Shown piece by piece: positions 52,115 to 61,620 of a DNA stretch of 64,000 nucleotides. Within the stretch, counting starts at the first letter, position 1; every line of letters starts with the position of its first letter. The position numbers and the translations under genes are program-made. Location of the stretch: NCBI RefSeq assembly GCF_018403685.1, contig NZ_BOVK01000018.1, positions 1 to 64,000 on the forward strand, given 5' to 3'. Under the pieces are notes generated by a model that had not been told where the DNA came from, searched no databases, and saw only the letters and a list, made by a program, of their open reading frames with translations. The DNA is from Xylanibacillus composti (GTDB lineage: Bacteria; Bacillota; Bacilli; Paenibacillales; K13).

Positions 52115-52783
52115 GTGAAGGGTGATGGGCTTGTGTCGCGAGTAGCAAACAGCGGGTATTTGGAACGCAAGGTGTATAACGAGGTGAAGGAACTCATTAT
52201 CAATGGAGAGCTGAAGCCGGGCGACCTGATTATCCAGGATCAGATTGCCCGCCGGATCGGGGTTAGCCGGACACCGCTGCGCCGGGCGCTGGCTCAATTG
52301 GAGAGAGACTATTTGCTCGAGTCAACGCCGCAAGGGCTGGTTGTCCGCCGGATTTCGAGCGGGCTGCTAATCTCCGTGTGGGAAGTGAGAGCGGCGTTGG
52401 AGGGCTTGGCGTGCCGACTCTCGGCGCAAATGATGGACGAAGCTACGCTTGTCTATTTGCGGACGCTAATCACATCGGCCTATAAGAAGTGGAAAGAACA
52501 TGGCGAGCTGGAGGCATACCGCAAGGCCGATGTGGACTTCCATACGCGGTTGGTGCAAGCGAGCTGCAATCCAATTCTGCATCAAAATTTCACGCAGACG
52601 CAAGTGTTTGCCTTGGCTTTCAGCAAGGGAATTATTCGTTCTCCCGAGGAAACATATCCGGAGCATCTGGCCATTCTGGACGCACTCGAAGAGCGGAATG
52701 AGGAACAGGCAGAGAAGCTGATGATTGAGCACCTCCGCAAAGCCATTCCGACTATCCGACAATCCGGTTGGTCGGATGGATAG
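52115..52783 (+). CDS. GntR-family regulator with FCD domain
   Basis: 222 aa. The N-terminal winged helix-turn-helix (YNEVKELIINGELKPGDLII, then QIARRIGVSRTPLRRALAQL) is followed by a helical FCD ligand domain (VRAALEGLACRLSAQMMDEA, then ADVDFHTRLVQASCNPILHQ with its metal/ligand Asp and His). Such regulators sense small organic acids and control sugar-acid or carbohydrate use. The two palindromes of the class at 51683 and 52919 frame the gene, and the second stands before the glycoside hydrolase, its likely target. GTG 52115 is the annotated start; GTG 52133 is also possible. Confidence 0.88.
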   Translation: MKGDGLVSRVANSGYLERKVYNEVKELIINGELKPGDLIIQDQIARRIGVSRTPLRRALAQLERDYLLESTPQGLVVRRISSGLLISVWEVRAALEGLACRLSAQMMDEATLVYLRTLITSAYKKWKEHGELEAYRKADVDFHTRLVQASCNPILHQNFTQTQVFALAFSKGIIRSPEETYPEHLAILDALEERNEEQAEKLMIEHLRKAIPTIRQSGWSDG

Positions 52784-52918
52784 GCCTGACCCCGGCAGAC
52801 ACCGCGGTACCAATGCTCACCCTGACAGCGGAAGCAACATGCTTGGCAACAGGGAGGTGAAGTCCCCGAGCAAGAGCTCGTATGAGTATGGGACGCAACC
52901 TCCCCCCTAGGCGCCCAC

Positions 52919-52932
52919 CATTGTATACAATG
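52919..52932. promoter_or_regulatory. GntR-type operator before the glycoside hydrolase
   Basis: CATTGTATACAATG, a 14-bp palindrome with the same core as the site at 51683, 114 nt before the hydrolase start. Confidence 0.6.
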
Positions 52933-53045
52933 TATCCAATCGCAGCCTGTTTGCGCGGCAGGCCGCATCCAGGCATGCTTGGCAAGCAGCGCCAATGCAA
53001 GAAGCAATACGCACACACCTTCCATTACAGAAAGGCGGAATTCAC

Positions 53046-54314
53046 ATGGGAAACACACAACTCAGCATCAGCGGCGAGAAATTTCTGATCAACGGCAGGC
53101 TCACCTATTCCGAGCTGCCGAACAGTCCGGCCTCCACGCATGGGCTTCTTATGAACGCCCGTTTCATCCAGGGGGTGTTCGATGATCGGGCACAGCAGGA
53201 GCGGTTCGCGCGATTCGGACGCAAGACGTTTGATCCGGATCTGCACACAGACGAGCTGATTGCGGCTCTGCCGGAATGGTACGCGCACGGCTTGCGGGCA
53301 ATCACAGTTGGCCTGCAGGGGGGAGGCCCCGTATTCACGATTGAGGACTGGTCCTCGATCGACAACAATCCGTACAGCGCAGACGGCCTTTCCTTCGACC
53401 CGGCGTATGAAGCCCGGCTGCATCGGCTGCTGAAGGCGGCCGACGAGATCGGCATGGTCGTGATTGTCAGTTTGTTCTATCAGGCGCAGATTCATCGGCT
53501 GCGAGACGGGGAGGCCGTACGGAACGCGATCAAGACCGCCTGCGGCATCCTGAAGAAGGGCGGATATACGAACGTAATCATTGAGGTGGCGAATGAATAT
53601 GAGATCGCCGGCTTCCTCGCCTATCCGATCATCAGCTCGCATCAGGGGATGGCGTATTTAATCGAACTGGCCAGGGAAAGCTCGGGCGGCATGCCGACAG
53701 GCTCCAGCCTGATGGGCGGCGCGACGAATGAAGAAGTGGCGCGAGCCAGCGATGTCATCCTGATTCACGCCAATAATTGCACGCGTCAGGAATACTACAA
53801 TATGATCCAAAAGGTGAGAGGCTGGCAGATGAACAAGCCCATTGTGTGCAATGAAGATTCACCGTGCATCGGCATGATGGAAGTCGCCTACAAGACCGCT
53901 ACGTCCTGGGGATATTACAATAATCTGACCAAGCAGGAGCCGCCTGCCGATTGGGGCATTACCGAGGGAGAGGACACGTTCTTCGCCCGGCGGATGGCTG
54001 CCGGACTGGGCATTGAGCTGCCTCCGCTCGAAGAGGAGGAACAATTTGTGCTGCAGGGCTTTGAGCCGCATATGACCGTGGACAACAAGCGCTGGATTCG
54101 CCTCGCCAGTCTCTACCCGGAACGGATCGATTATGTGGAGTTTTTCCGCAATGGCGAGCTGGTGGACCTGGCTTTCAACGAGCCGTTCATGATTCGCAAT
54201 CAGACGACCTGGATTCAGGACGCCTGGGTCATGACAGAGGAAGACAAGGAATGGAAGGCGGTCGTGCATTTGACAGATGGCCGCAGCATAGAGAAGAAAG
54301 TTACCCTGTCTTAA
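53046..54314 (+). CDS. cytoplasmic (alpha/beta)8 glycoside hydrolase, clan GH-A, GH5-like
   Basis: 422 aa with no signal peptide, so it acts on an imported sugar. The TIM-barrel acid/base is seen in IIEVANEYEIAG (Asn-Glu pair at the end of strand 4) and the nucleophile in PIVCNEDSP (strand 7). A small beta domain follows the barrel (YPERIDYVEFFRNGELVDLA). The substrate is unknown. ATG 53046 has AAAGGCGG upstream; a longer frame starts at 52995. It lies 260 nt after the GntR gene with a GntR palindrome in between. No transporter genes are nearby. Confidence 0.8.
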   Translation: MGNTQLSISGEKFLINGRLTYSELPNSPASTHGLLMNARFIQGVFDDRAQQERFARFGRKTFDPDLHTDELIAALPEWYAHGLRAITVGLQGGGPVFTIEDWSSIDNNPYSADGLSFDPAYEARLHRLLKAADEIGMVVIVSLFYQAQIHRLRDGEAVRNAIKTACGILKKGGYTNVIIEVANEYEIAGFLAYPIISSHQGMAYLIELARESSGGMPTGSSLMGGATNEEVARASDVILIHANNCTRQEYYNMIQKVRGWQMNKPIVCNEDSPCIGMMEVAYKTATSWGYYNNLTKQEPPADWGITEGEDTFFARRMAAGLGIELPPLEEEEQFVLQGFEPHMTVDNKRWIRLASLYPERIDYVEFFRNGELVDLAFNEPFMIRNQTTWIQDAWVMTEEDKEWKAVVHLTDGRSIEKKVTLS

Positions 54315-54417
54315 CCGCTAGATTTGGCTATGACGTTCCCTTCGCTTCCGCTAGTTTTTTCATTGACAAATACAAGTTCTTGATATAGATTGTTAATTAC
54401 CAACTATATATAGTATG

Positions 54418-54602
54418 TACAGGTGTTTTTTCATTCGATCGAATGAAAAGCTTAATAGGGAAGTCCGGTGCGAATCCGGCGCGGTCCCGCCACTGTATAA
54501 GCGGAGTGTTCGTTCAACATGCCACTGGCTGCGAAGCAAGCTGGGAAGGGGAACGGACATGTTGATGCCCAAGCCAGGAGACCTGCCTGTCCATGTTAGA
54601 CA
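54418..54602 (+). ncRNA. cobalamin riboswitch upstream of nrdIEF
   Basis: The conserved core is clear: AATAGGGAAGTCCGGTGCGA, then the B12 box region GGTCCCGCCACTGT, then GCCACTGGC, and finally AAGCCAGGAGACCTGCC. It ends about 270 nt before nrdI, and an intrinsic terminator at 54676-54715 can act as the off switch when adenosylcobalamin binds. The logic fits: with B12 present, a B12-dependent class II reductase can take over. Confidence 0.93.
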
Positions 54603-54675
54603 CGACCCTGCGGTGAACAGGAAGGTGTCCGCTTTGTCCTTTTTGTGTGGCTTGTGACATGGTTTGCCCGCAATT

Positions 54676-54715
54676 GGCGCATTCGGCCCTTCTGTTGGCC
54701 GTATGCGCCTTTTTT
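54676..54715 (+). terminator. intrinsic terminator downstream of the first cobalamin riboswitch
   Basis: GGCGCATTCGGCC, short loop, GGCCGTATGCGCC, then six T. It lies between riboswitch and nrdI, so it is a candidate expression platform. Confidence 0.75.
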
Positions 54716-54875
54716 GATGGCTTCCGTCAGCATGCGAGTGCTGGCGGCACAAAGAAACATGACGGGTCGGCATACATAAGCTCCTTGGCTGACGAAGCAC
54801 GCGCCAAGAGCAGTCGTTGGGGTCAAGGGAGAACGAGCACCAGGATGCGAGAGGAACGAAAGGGGACAAACTGCG

Positions 54876-55235
54876 ATGTTGATTGCTTATGATTCGAGGA
54901 CTGGCAACGTGCGCCGGTTCATTGCAAAGCTGAATATGCCCGCTGTTCAGATCGATGATCAACTGTCATTGGACGAGCCCTTTGTGCTGGTGACCTATAC
55001 GACCGGCTTCGGCCAAGTTCCGGACAAGGTCGATGCTTTTTTGAAGCGCAACTATCGTCGCATGCGCGGAGTGTCGGCAAGCGGCAACCGCAATTGGGGT
55101 GATCGGTTCGCGGCCAGCGCGGATCGCATTGCAGAGCTGTACGGAGTTCCTGTCGTCAGCAAGTTCGAGCTTTCCGGAACCCGCCAGGATGTGGATCAGT
55201 TTAGACAAGGAGTGAGCAGCATTGCGGCATATTGA
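54876..55235 (+). CDS. nrdI: NrdI flavodoxin, class Ib ribonucleotide reductase activator
   Basis: 119 aa flavodoxin-like protein: LIAYDSRTGNVRRFIAKL holds the FMN phosphate loop, and YTTGFGQVPDKVDAFLKRNY and SASGNRNWGDRFAASADRI match NrdI. It supplies superoxide to form the dimanganese-tyrosyl cofactor of NrdF. ATG 54876 follows AAAGGGGA. Overlaps nrdE by 14 nt. Confidence 0.92.
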   Translation: MLIAYDSRTGNVRRFIAKLNMPAVQIDDQLSLDEPFVLVTYTTGFGQVPDKVDAFLKRNYRRMRGVSASGNRNWGDRFAASADRIAELYGVPVVSKFELSGTRQDVDQFRQGVSSIAAY

Positions 55236-57306
55236 ACTGAACAATCGAATCATGCAGCGTGATCCAAATGGATTTTTCCAGCTGGACAAAGACCGCGAGG
55301 CCGTAGAAGTGTACATGGAAGAGGTGCGCAGCAAGAGCCTTTCGTTCCCGAACACGGCGGCCAAGATGAAATATATGATCGAGAACAATTACTATGAAAA
55401 TGTCTATGAATACTATTCGCCGGAGGAAGTCGAGGACATCTACGCTTTGGCGCACAGCTATCCGTTCCAGTTTGCCTCCTATATGGCGGCCTCCAAGTTT
55501 TATAACGATTACGCGATGAGAAGCAACGACCGCGCCTACTACCTGGAGCACTTTCCGGACAGGGTTGCGATCGTTGCCCTCCATCTAGCCCGCGGGAATG
55601 CAGCCATTGCCCGGGAGCTCGTCTCCTCCATGATGGAACAGCGGCTGCAGCCGGCTACGCCGACTTTCCTGAATGCCGGCAAAAGCCGACGCGGCGAGAT
55701 GGTGTCCTGCTTCTTATTGGAGATGGACGATTCGCTGAACTCGATCAACTATGTGCTGGGCACATGCATGCAGCTTTCCAAGATCGGCGGCGGGGTAGCC
55801 GTCAATCTGTCGAAGCTGCGCGGGCGCGGCGAGCCGATCAAGGAAGTTGAGGGCGCGGCGAAAGGCATCATGCCGGTGCTGAAGCTGATGGAGGATGCTT
55901 TCTCCTATGCGGATCAGATGGGGCAGCGCAAAGGCTCGGGTGCGGCCTACTATAACATTTTCGGCTGGGACGTCGTGGAATTCCTGGACAGCAAGAAGAT
56001 TAATGCGGATGAGAAGATTCGCCTGAAGACGCTGTCGATCGGGCTGATCGTGCCGGACAAATTTTATAAGCTTGCGGAAGAGAACAAACCGCTTCATGTA
56101 TTTGCGCCTTATTCCATTTACAAAGCTTATGGCATACATATGGACGATATGGATATGGACGAGATGTACGATCAGCTGCTGGCGGATGACCGGGTGCGCA
56201 AGAAGGCTGTCATGAGCGCGCGCGACATGCTTACCAAAATCGCCGCCGTCCAGCTGGAATCCGGTTACCCCTACATCATGAACAAGAGCAATGCGAATAA
56301 GGCTCATGCCCTGCGCAGCTTGGGCGCCATCAAGATGTCGAACCTGTGCACGGAAATTTTCCAGCTGCAGGAGACGTCCGAGATCGGCGATTACGGACAA
56401 GCGGATGTAATCCGTCGGGACATCAGCTGCAATCTGGCGTCCCTCAACATTGCCAATGTCATGGAGCGTCGCAAGGTGAGAGAGTCGGTGCATGAAGGCA
56501 TGCTCGCCTTGACAGCGGTCAGCGACATGACAGAGGTCGCCAACGCGCCGGGCGTCGTCAAGGCCAATCGGGAGCTGCACTCTGTCGGGCTCGGCGCGAT
56601 GAATCTGCATGGGTATTTGGCGAAGAACAAGATTGCTTATGACAGCGAAGAAGCGAAGGACTTCGCTCGCACCTTTTTTATGATGATGAACTTTTACTCG
56701 CTGGAAAAAAGCATGGACATTGCCCGTGAGCGCGGTGTGACTTTTGCAGGCTTCGAGCAGTCGGATTATGCGAATGGCACATACTTCGCCCGCTATGAGC
56801 AGAACGATTACCGTCCGGCGACAGACAAGGTCAAGCGCCTGTTCGAGGGCATCGCTGTTCCCGGGCCGGAAGATTGGCAACGGTTGAAGGAGGAGGTTGC
56901 CCGGTATGGCCTGTATCATGCATACCGGCTGGCCATCGCGCCGACACAGAGCATCTCCTATGTGCAGAACGCCACATCCAGCGTCATGCCGATCGTGCAG
57001 CCGATTGAAACGCGGACCTATGCGAACTCGACAACGTATTACCCGATGCCGTATTTGAGCGCGGACAACTTTTTCTACTACAAATCGGCGTACCAGATGG
57101 ACCCGTTCAAGATGCTCGATTTGATTGCAGAAATTCAGGCGCATATCGATCAAGGCGTGTCCACCATCCTGCATGTCAACAGCGATATTTCGACCCGGCA
57201 GTTGGCCCGCTATTATATTTACGCCGCGAAAAAAGGCTTGAAGTCACTTTATTACACGCGGACGAACCATCTGTCCGTCGAGGAATGCGTCAGCTGTTCC
57301 GTCTAG
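55222..57306 (+). CDS. nrdE: class Ib ribonucleotide reductase alpha subunit
   Basis: 694 aa. It reduces ribonucleoside diphosphates to deoxyribonucleotides. Visible are the substrate Cys in GEMVSCFLLEMDDSLNS, GGGVAVNLSKLRGRGEPIK, the central finger loop SNLCTEIFQ, CNLASLNIANVM, and the C-terminal redox pair ECVSCSV. It lacks an N-terminal ATP cone, as expected for NrdE. TTG 55222 with AAGGAGTG upstream is the best start. The cofactor is most likely manganese, linking it to the mnt transporter and Mn catalase. Riboswitch-controlled operon nrdIEF. Confidence 0.95.
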   Translation: MRHIELNNRIMQRDPNGFFQLDKDREAVEVYMEEVRSKSLSFPNTAAKMKYMIENNYYENVYEYYSPEEVEDIYALAHSYPFQFASYMAASKFYNDYAMRSNDRAYYLEHFPDRVAIVALHLARGNAAIARELVSSMMEQRLQPATPTFLNAGKSRRGEMVSCFLLEMDDSLNSINYVLGTCMQLSKIGGGVAVNLSKLRGRGEPIKEVEGAAKGIMPVLKLMEDAFSYADQMGQRKGSGAAYYNIFGWDVVEFLDSKKINADEKIRLKTLSIGLIVPDKFYKLAEENKPLHVFAPYSIYKAYGIHMDDMDMDEMYDQLLADDRVRKKAVMSARDMLTKIAAVQLESGYPYIMNKSNANKAHALRSLGAIKMSNLCTEIFQLQETSEIGDYGQADVIRRDISCNLASLNIANVMERRKVRESVHEGMLALTAVSDMTEVANAPGVVKANRELHSVGLGAMNLHGYLAKNKIAYDSEEAKDFARTFFMMMNFYSLEKSMDIARERGVTFAGFEQSDYANGTYFARYEQNDYRPATDKVKRLFEGIAVPGPEDWQRLKEEVARYGLYHAYRLAIAPTQSISYVQNATSSVMPIVQPIETRTYANSTTYYPMPYLSADNFFYYKSAYQMDPFKMLDLIAEIQAHIDQGVSTILHVNSDISTRQLARYYIYAAKKGLKSLYYTRTNHLSVEECVSCSV

Positions 57307-57335
57307 GCAGCCGATGAATAGGGGGATGTGCGACG

Positions 57336-58292
57336 ATGAAAGCAGTGAACTGGAATCGGCCGGACGATGATTTCAGTCTGACCTTCTGGAACCAAAATAT
57401 TATGCAGTTCTGGACAGAAGAGGAAATACCGCTGTCTGATGACAAGATGGCGTGGCTGTCCTTGAGCGAAGCGCAGCAAGAGCTGTACATCAAGGTGCTT
57501 GGCGGTCTGACCTTGCTGGATACCGTGCAGGGCGGCGTCGGCATGCCGAAGATTCTGGAGCATGTGGACGGACTGCAGCGCAAGGCCGTGCTCGGCTTCA
57601 TGGGCATGATGGAGCAGATTCATGCCAAATCCTACAGCAGCATCTTTACCACCTTGGTATCCAACGAAGAGATTGATCGGGTGTTCCGTTGGGTGGAGGA
57701 AAACCGGCATTTGCAAGTGAAAGCAGAGACGATTGCTCAATACTATAGCGCCATCCATACGAAGAAGGATCTCTACTTAGCGATGGCGGCTTCTGTCCTG
57801 CTGGAAAGCTACCTGTTCTACAGCGGATTCTTCTATCCGTTGTACTTGGCGGGACAAGGCAAGATGACAAGCAGCGGTGAAATCATCAACCTCATTCTGC
57901 GGGACGAGAGCATTCACGGTCTTTATGTCGGGGTGTTGGCCCAGGAGGTGTATGCGGAGCTGGACGAGGACGAGCAAGCCTCTGCGGATGAAACGCTGCT
58001 CGGGCTGCTGCGTTACCTGCACAGCAATGAAGAGCAATATACGGAGGAGCTGTATGCGGCTGTCGGCTTGACTGACGAGGTGAAGGCCTTCCTCCGCTAT
58101 AATGCCAACAAGGCGCTGAGCAATCTTGGGCGGGAGCCGATGTTCCCGGATGAGGAGATCAACCCGATTGTGCAAAACGGCATCAGCACGCATACCCGCC
58201 AGCATGACTTTTTTTCCACCAAGGGCAACGGTTACGTGCGAACGATCCATGTGGAGCCATTGAAGGACGAAGATTTTCAATTCGACTTGTAA
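57336..58292 (+). CDS. nrdF: class Ib ribonucleotide reductase beta subunit
   Basis: 318 aa. Its dimetal centre and tyrosyl radical start catalysis in NrdE. Candidate ligands are Glu in EQIHAKSYSSIFTT and in ILRDESIHGLYVGVLAQEVY, with the radical Tyr nearby. The N-terminus (NWNRPDDDFSLTFWNQNIMQ) and C-terminal tail (KDEDFQFDL) are typical NrdF. ATG 57336 is 29 nt after nrdE. Confidence 0.95.
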   Translation: MKAVNWNRPDDDFSLTFWNQNIMQFWTEEEIPLSDDKMAWLSLSEAQQELYIKVLGGLTLLDTVQGGVGMPKILEHVDGLQRKAVLGFMGMMEQIHAKSYSSIFTTLVSNEEIDRVFRWVEENRHLQVKAETIAQYYSAIHTKKDLYLAMAASVLLESYLFYSGFFYPLYLAGQGKMTSSGEIINLILRDESIHGLYVGVLAQEVYAELDEDEQASADETLLGLLRYLHSNEEQYTEELYAAVGLTDEVKAFLRYNANKALSNLGREPMFPDEEINPIVQNGISTHTRQHDFFSTKGNGYVRTIHVEPLKDEDFQFDL

Positions 58293-58349
58293 GGCGGTCT
58301 GCCGCGGCTTTTTCCACATCGCAACAGCGGCACACAACGGAATACCAGC

Positions 58350-58560
58350 GCAAACAGGTGCTGGCTGGAACTAGCGAGTGTTCAGCCAGCTTAATAGGGA
58401 AGTTCGGTGCAAATCCGACGCGGTCCCGCCACTGTGACAGAGGAGTCGCAGCTTCATGCCACTGGTTACGGAAGTAACCGGGAAGGCAGCTGCCGATGAA
58501 GACACTGCAAGCCAGGAGACCTGCCTGTTTGGACAACACTGCTAGACCAATGCCGCAGCC
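58350..58560 (+). ncRNA. cobalamin riboswitch upstream of metE
   Basis: Same core as the first: TTAATAGGGAAGTTCGGTGC, GGTCCCGCCACTGTGA, GCCACTGG, then AAGCCAGGAGACCTGCC. It lies between nrdF and metE and should turn off the B12-independent methionine synthase when adenosylcobalamin is present. A terminator follows at 58686-58727. Confidence 0.93.
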
Positions 58561-58685
58561 GAGTGCCGGTATTGGTATGGCCCTGCGCAAGACGGGGAGC
58601 GAACTCGCTCCCTGCCCTGCCGCAGGCGGTTTACCTACGGGAGATAGGGAGGTGTTAGACGGCAACCCACATAACAGATGAATGG

Positions 58686-58727
58686 GCGTCTTTCCCCTGC
58701 TTGACTACGGGGATAGACGTCTTTTTT
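58686..58727 (+). terminator. intrinsic terminator downstream of the second cobalamin riboswitch
   Basis: CGTCTTTCCCC, loop, GGGGATAGACG, then TCTTTTTTT. Candidate expression platform, 149 nt before metE. Confidence 0.75.
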
Positions 58728-58875
58728 TGTTGATTCAAGTTACGCTGAGGCAGCTTAGCGGCCAAATGCGGACAGCGGGAGCGGATGGCGAATGCATCCG
58801 CTTCAGGTATCGCAGGGAGTTGGGCGACGATATTGGACAATTCCCAATCCAAAGCAAACAGGAGGCAGATAGACT

Positions 58876-61173
58876 ATGGGGGAAACGGTGACAATTGGCA
58901 ATTTGGGCTACCCGAGGATAGGAAGCCAGCGTGAATGGAAGAAGGCGCTGGAGGCGTATTGGGCAGGCAAGCTGGAGGAAACGGATTTTTTGCAGGAAAT
59001 GGCGCGCATTCGGCTGGAGCAGCTCGAGCTGCAGAAGGACAAGGGAGTTGAGCTGATTCCCGTCAACGACTTTACCTTCTACGACCACATGCTGGATATG
59101 GCAGTCATGTTTGGCATTGTGCCGGAACGATTTGCTTATAAAGGAGGACAGGTGTCTCTTGACACGTACTTCGCCATGGCGCGCGGCAGCAAGCAAGCCG
59201 CTGCTTGTGAGATGACGAAGTGGTTCAATACGAACTACCACTACATCGTGCCGGAAATTGGCGGCCAGTCGCCAGCGCTGACCGAGAACAAGCCTCTGGC
59301 CGCTTACCGATTCGCAAAGCAGCACGCAGGCATTGCCGGCAAGCCGGTTATTGTAGGGCTGTACACCTTTTTGAAGCTGTCCAAAGGCTTCCAGCAAGCG
59401 GAGCTTGGGCAGAAGGTCGGGCAGTTCCTTCCCGTATACTTGCAAATGCTAAAGGAACTGGAGCAGGAAGGCGTGAACTGGGTGCAAATCGATGAGCCCG
59501 TGCTTGTTACAGACGTGAGTGACGAGGACATGGAGCAGGTAGAGCGCATTTATCGGGCCATTGCACAAGAGGTGCCGGGATTGCACGTGATGCTGCAAAC
59601 ATACTTTGAGGGCGTGGACCGATTTGAACAGGTGGTGCAGCTTCCCGTTCATGGCATTGGACTTGATTTCGTGCACGACCGTGAGACCAATCTGCAAGCG
59701 ATCGCCCGATACGGCTTCCCGCGGGACAAGCGGCTTGGCGTAGGGCTCATTGATGGGCGCAGCATATGGCGTGCGGATCTGGACAGCAAGCTTAGGCTGG
59801 TGGAAACGCTGGCGCAGTCTGTTCCTTACGAGCAGATGATCCTTCAGCCTTCCTGCAGTCTGATGCACGTGCCTGTATCTACAGAGCCGGAAGAGAAGCT
59901 GGACCCGGTGATCCGCAAGGCGCTGGCTTTCGCCAATGAAAAGCTGGATGAGCTGAAGCTGCTGGCCAGAGCGATTCGGAACAGCGCTGAGGCGGCAGGG
60001 GAACTTGAGGCTAGCCGCCAGCACCTCGACCGGTTCCGGTCGCTGCCCCAGCGCAACCGTCAGGATGTGGTCAGCCGGCAGACAGAGTGGGCGAAGCTGC
60101 AGGACAAGCGCAGTCTGGTCTTCGCGGAGCGTTTTCCCCTGCAGCAGGAGAAGTGGGGCCTGCCGGTTCTGCCGACCACGACGATTGGAAGCTTTCCGCA
60201 GACACCGGAGGTGCGGCAGGCGCGGCTGCGTTGGCGGAGAAACGAGTGGGATCAGAGCCAGTACGAGTCATTCTTGCAGGAGCAAATTGCCTCGTGCATT
60301 CGGCTTCAGGAGGAGCTCGGTCTGGACGTGCTGGTTCATGGCGAATTTGAGCGGACAGATATGGTGGAGTTTTTCGGAGAGAAGTTGGATGGCTTCATAT
60401 TCACGCAGAACGGATGGGTACAGTCTTACGGCTCGCGTTGCGTAAAGCCGCCGGTGATCTATGGTGATGTCGCTTTTCGGGAGCCGATGACCGTGAAGGA
60501 AAGCGTCTACGCACAATCGCTCACTTCCCAGCCAGTGAAGGGAATGCTGACAGGTCCGATCACCATTTTGTGCTGGTCATTCGTGCGCGATGACAGGAGT
60601 CGGGAGCAAGTGGCGAATCAGATTGCGCTGGCGCTGCGCCAGGAGGTAGAGGCGCTCGAAGCGGCGGGCATCGAGATGATTCAGGTGGATGAGCCGGCGC
60701 TGCGGGAGGGATTCCCGCTGAAGGAGCGAGATCGCGAGTCGTATCTGGACTGGGCAACCCGGGCATTCCGCATCGCTACCTCTAGCGTCAAGGATACCAC
60801 GCAAATTCACACGCATATGTGCTACTGCGAATTCCATGATATTTTGCACGCGATCCTCGCACTTGATGCGGATGTCATTTCTATTGAGACGTCCCGCAGT
60901 CATGGGGAATTGATTGCGAAGCTGGAAGGGGAAGGCTACGACCACGGCATAGGCCTTGGGGTTTATGACATTCACAGCCCGCGCGTGCCAAGCACAGCAG
61001 AAATGATGGATATTATTGAACGGGCGCTGCAAGTGCTGGACCCGGCATTGTTCTGGGTGAATCCGGATTGCGGCTTAAAAACAAGAGGATTGGAGGAAAC
61101 AAAGGCAGCGCTTGCGAATATGGTGGCGGCTGCCCGGGAAGCCAGAAGGAAATGGCTATTGGCGTCAGGATAG
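58876..61173 (+). CDS. metE: cobalamin-independent methionine synthase
   Basis: 765 aa, full length. Two barrel domains: the N-terminal starts TIGNLGYPRIGSQREWKKAL, and the C-terminal holds VLPTTTIGSFPQTPEVRQAR with the zinc-binding HMCYCEF His/Cys set and the later Cys in NPDCGLKTRG. It transfers a methyl group from 5-methyltetrahydropteroyl-triglutamate to homocysteine. ATG 58876 follows AGGAGGCAG. Regulated by the cobalamin riboswitch; a B12-dependent MetH is expected elsewhere. Confidence 0.96.
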   Translation: MGETVTIGNLGYPRIGSQREWKKALEAYWAGKLEETDFLQEMARIRLEQLELQKDKGVELIPVNDFTFYDHMLDMAVMFGIVPERFAYKGGQVSLDTYFAMARGSKQAAACEMTKWFNTNYHYIVPEIGGQSPALTENKPLAAYRFAKQHAGIAGKPVIVGLYTFLKLSKGFQQAELGQKVGQFLPVYLQMLKELEQEGVNWVQIDEPVLVTDVSDEDMEQVERIYRAIAQEVPGLHVMLQTYFEGVDRFEQVVQLPVHGIGLDFVHDRETNLQAIARYGFPRDKRLGVGLIDGRSIWRADLDSKLRLVETLAQSVPYEQMILQPSCSLMHVPVSTEPEEKLDPVIRKALAFANEKLDELKLLARAIRNSAEAAGELEASRQHLDRFRSLPQRNRQDVVSRQTEWAKLQDKRSLVFAERFPLQQEKWGLPVLPTTTIGSFPQTPEVRQARLRWRRNEWDQSQYESFLQEQIASCIRLQEELGLDVLVHGEFERTDMVEFFGEKLDGFIFTQNGWVQSYGSRCVKPPVIYGDVAFREPMTVKESVYAQSLTSQPVKGMLTGPITILCWSFVRDDRSREQVANQIALALRQEVEALEAAGIEMIQVDEPALREGFPLKERDRESYLDWATRAFRIATSSVKDTTQIHTHMCYCEFHDILHAILALDADVISIETSRSHGELIAKLEGEGYDHGIGLGVYDIHSPRVPSTAEMMDIIERALQVLDPALFWVNPDCGLKTRGLEETKAALANMVAAAREARRKWLLASG

Positions 61174-61192
61174 AGCGGACAGGCAGAGGTCT

Positions 61193-61232
61193 CCCGATAC
61201 GCATGAGTGTATCGGGACGACGCTGCTTTTTT
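61193..61232 (+). terminator. likely terminator of metE
   Basis: CCCGATAC, loop, GTATCGGG, then ten bases and TTTTTT. The gap between stem and T tract weakens the call. Confidence 0.4.
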
Positions 61233-61502
61233 ATTCAATGCATCGAAGGCGCGTCGGAACCGCCGGGGAAGGTGCAGGAGCCGTTCAGAATCGGTTTAGA
61301 AAGCGTTGTTATAGTGATCAGAAAGTCCTAGTTCTAGGCGGGAAAGGAAGGAGGCTGTAGCCTAAACAACAAGCTGAATATACACGGCGAATATTGCCAA
61401 TCTGGCCGGATGTGCCTGCCCGCCATTGGGCGCCGAAGGACAGTCATGAAGCATCGCAGGACCATGAGATTAAGTCGAGCAAATAGATTACAGGCATGCA
61501 CC

Positions 61503-61545
61503 AAGAGGCCTCCATGGTCGCCCAGGCGATTGCGGAGGCCTTTTC
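61503..61545 (+). terminator. rho-independent terminator-like hairpin
   Basis: AAGAGGCCTCC, 20-nt loop, GGAGGCCTTTTCTC. It stands 76 nt before the histidine kinase gene with no gene between it and metE. It could therefore end metE read-through or act as a leader attenuator. The rest of 61233-61502 shows nothing notable. Confidence 0.5.
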
Positions 61546-61620
61546 TCTGAAAAATAGAGATAGGCATGCAGAGGAATATCGGTTATACTTCAAAGATTCA
61601 GACGACATAGAGAGGGAACT

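Noticed and set aside
54393-54962. Minus-strand open frame across the first riboswitch
   Set aside because: The region is fully explained by the cobalamin riboswitch and terminator on the plus strand.
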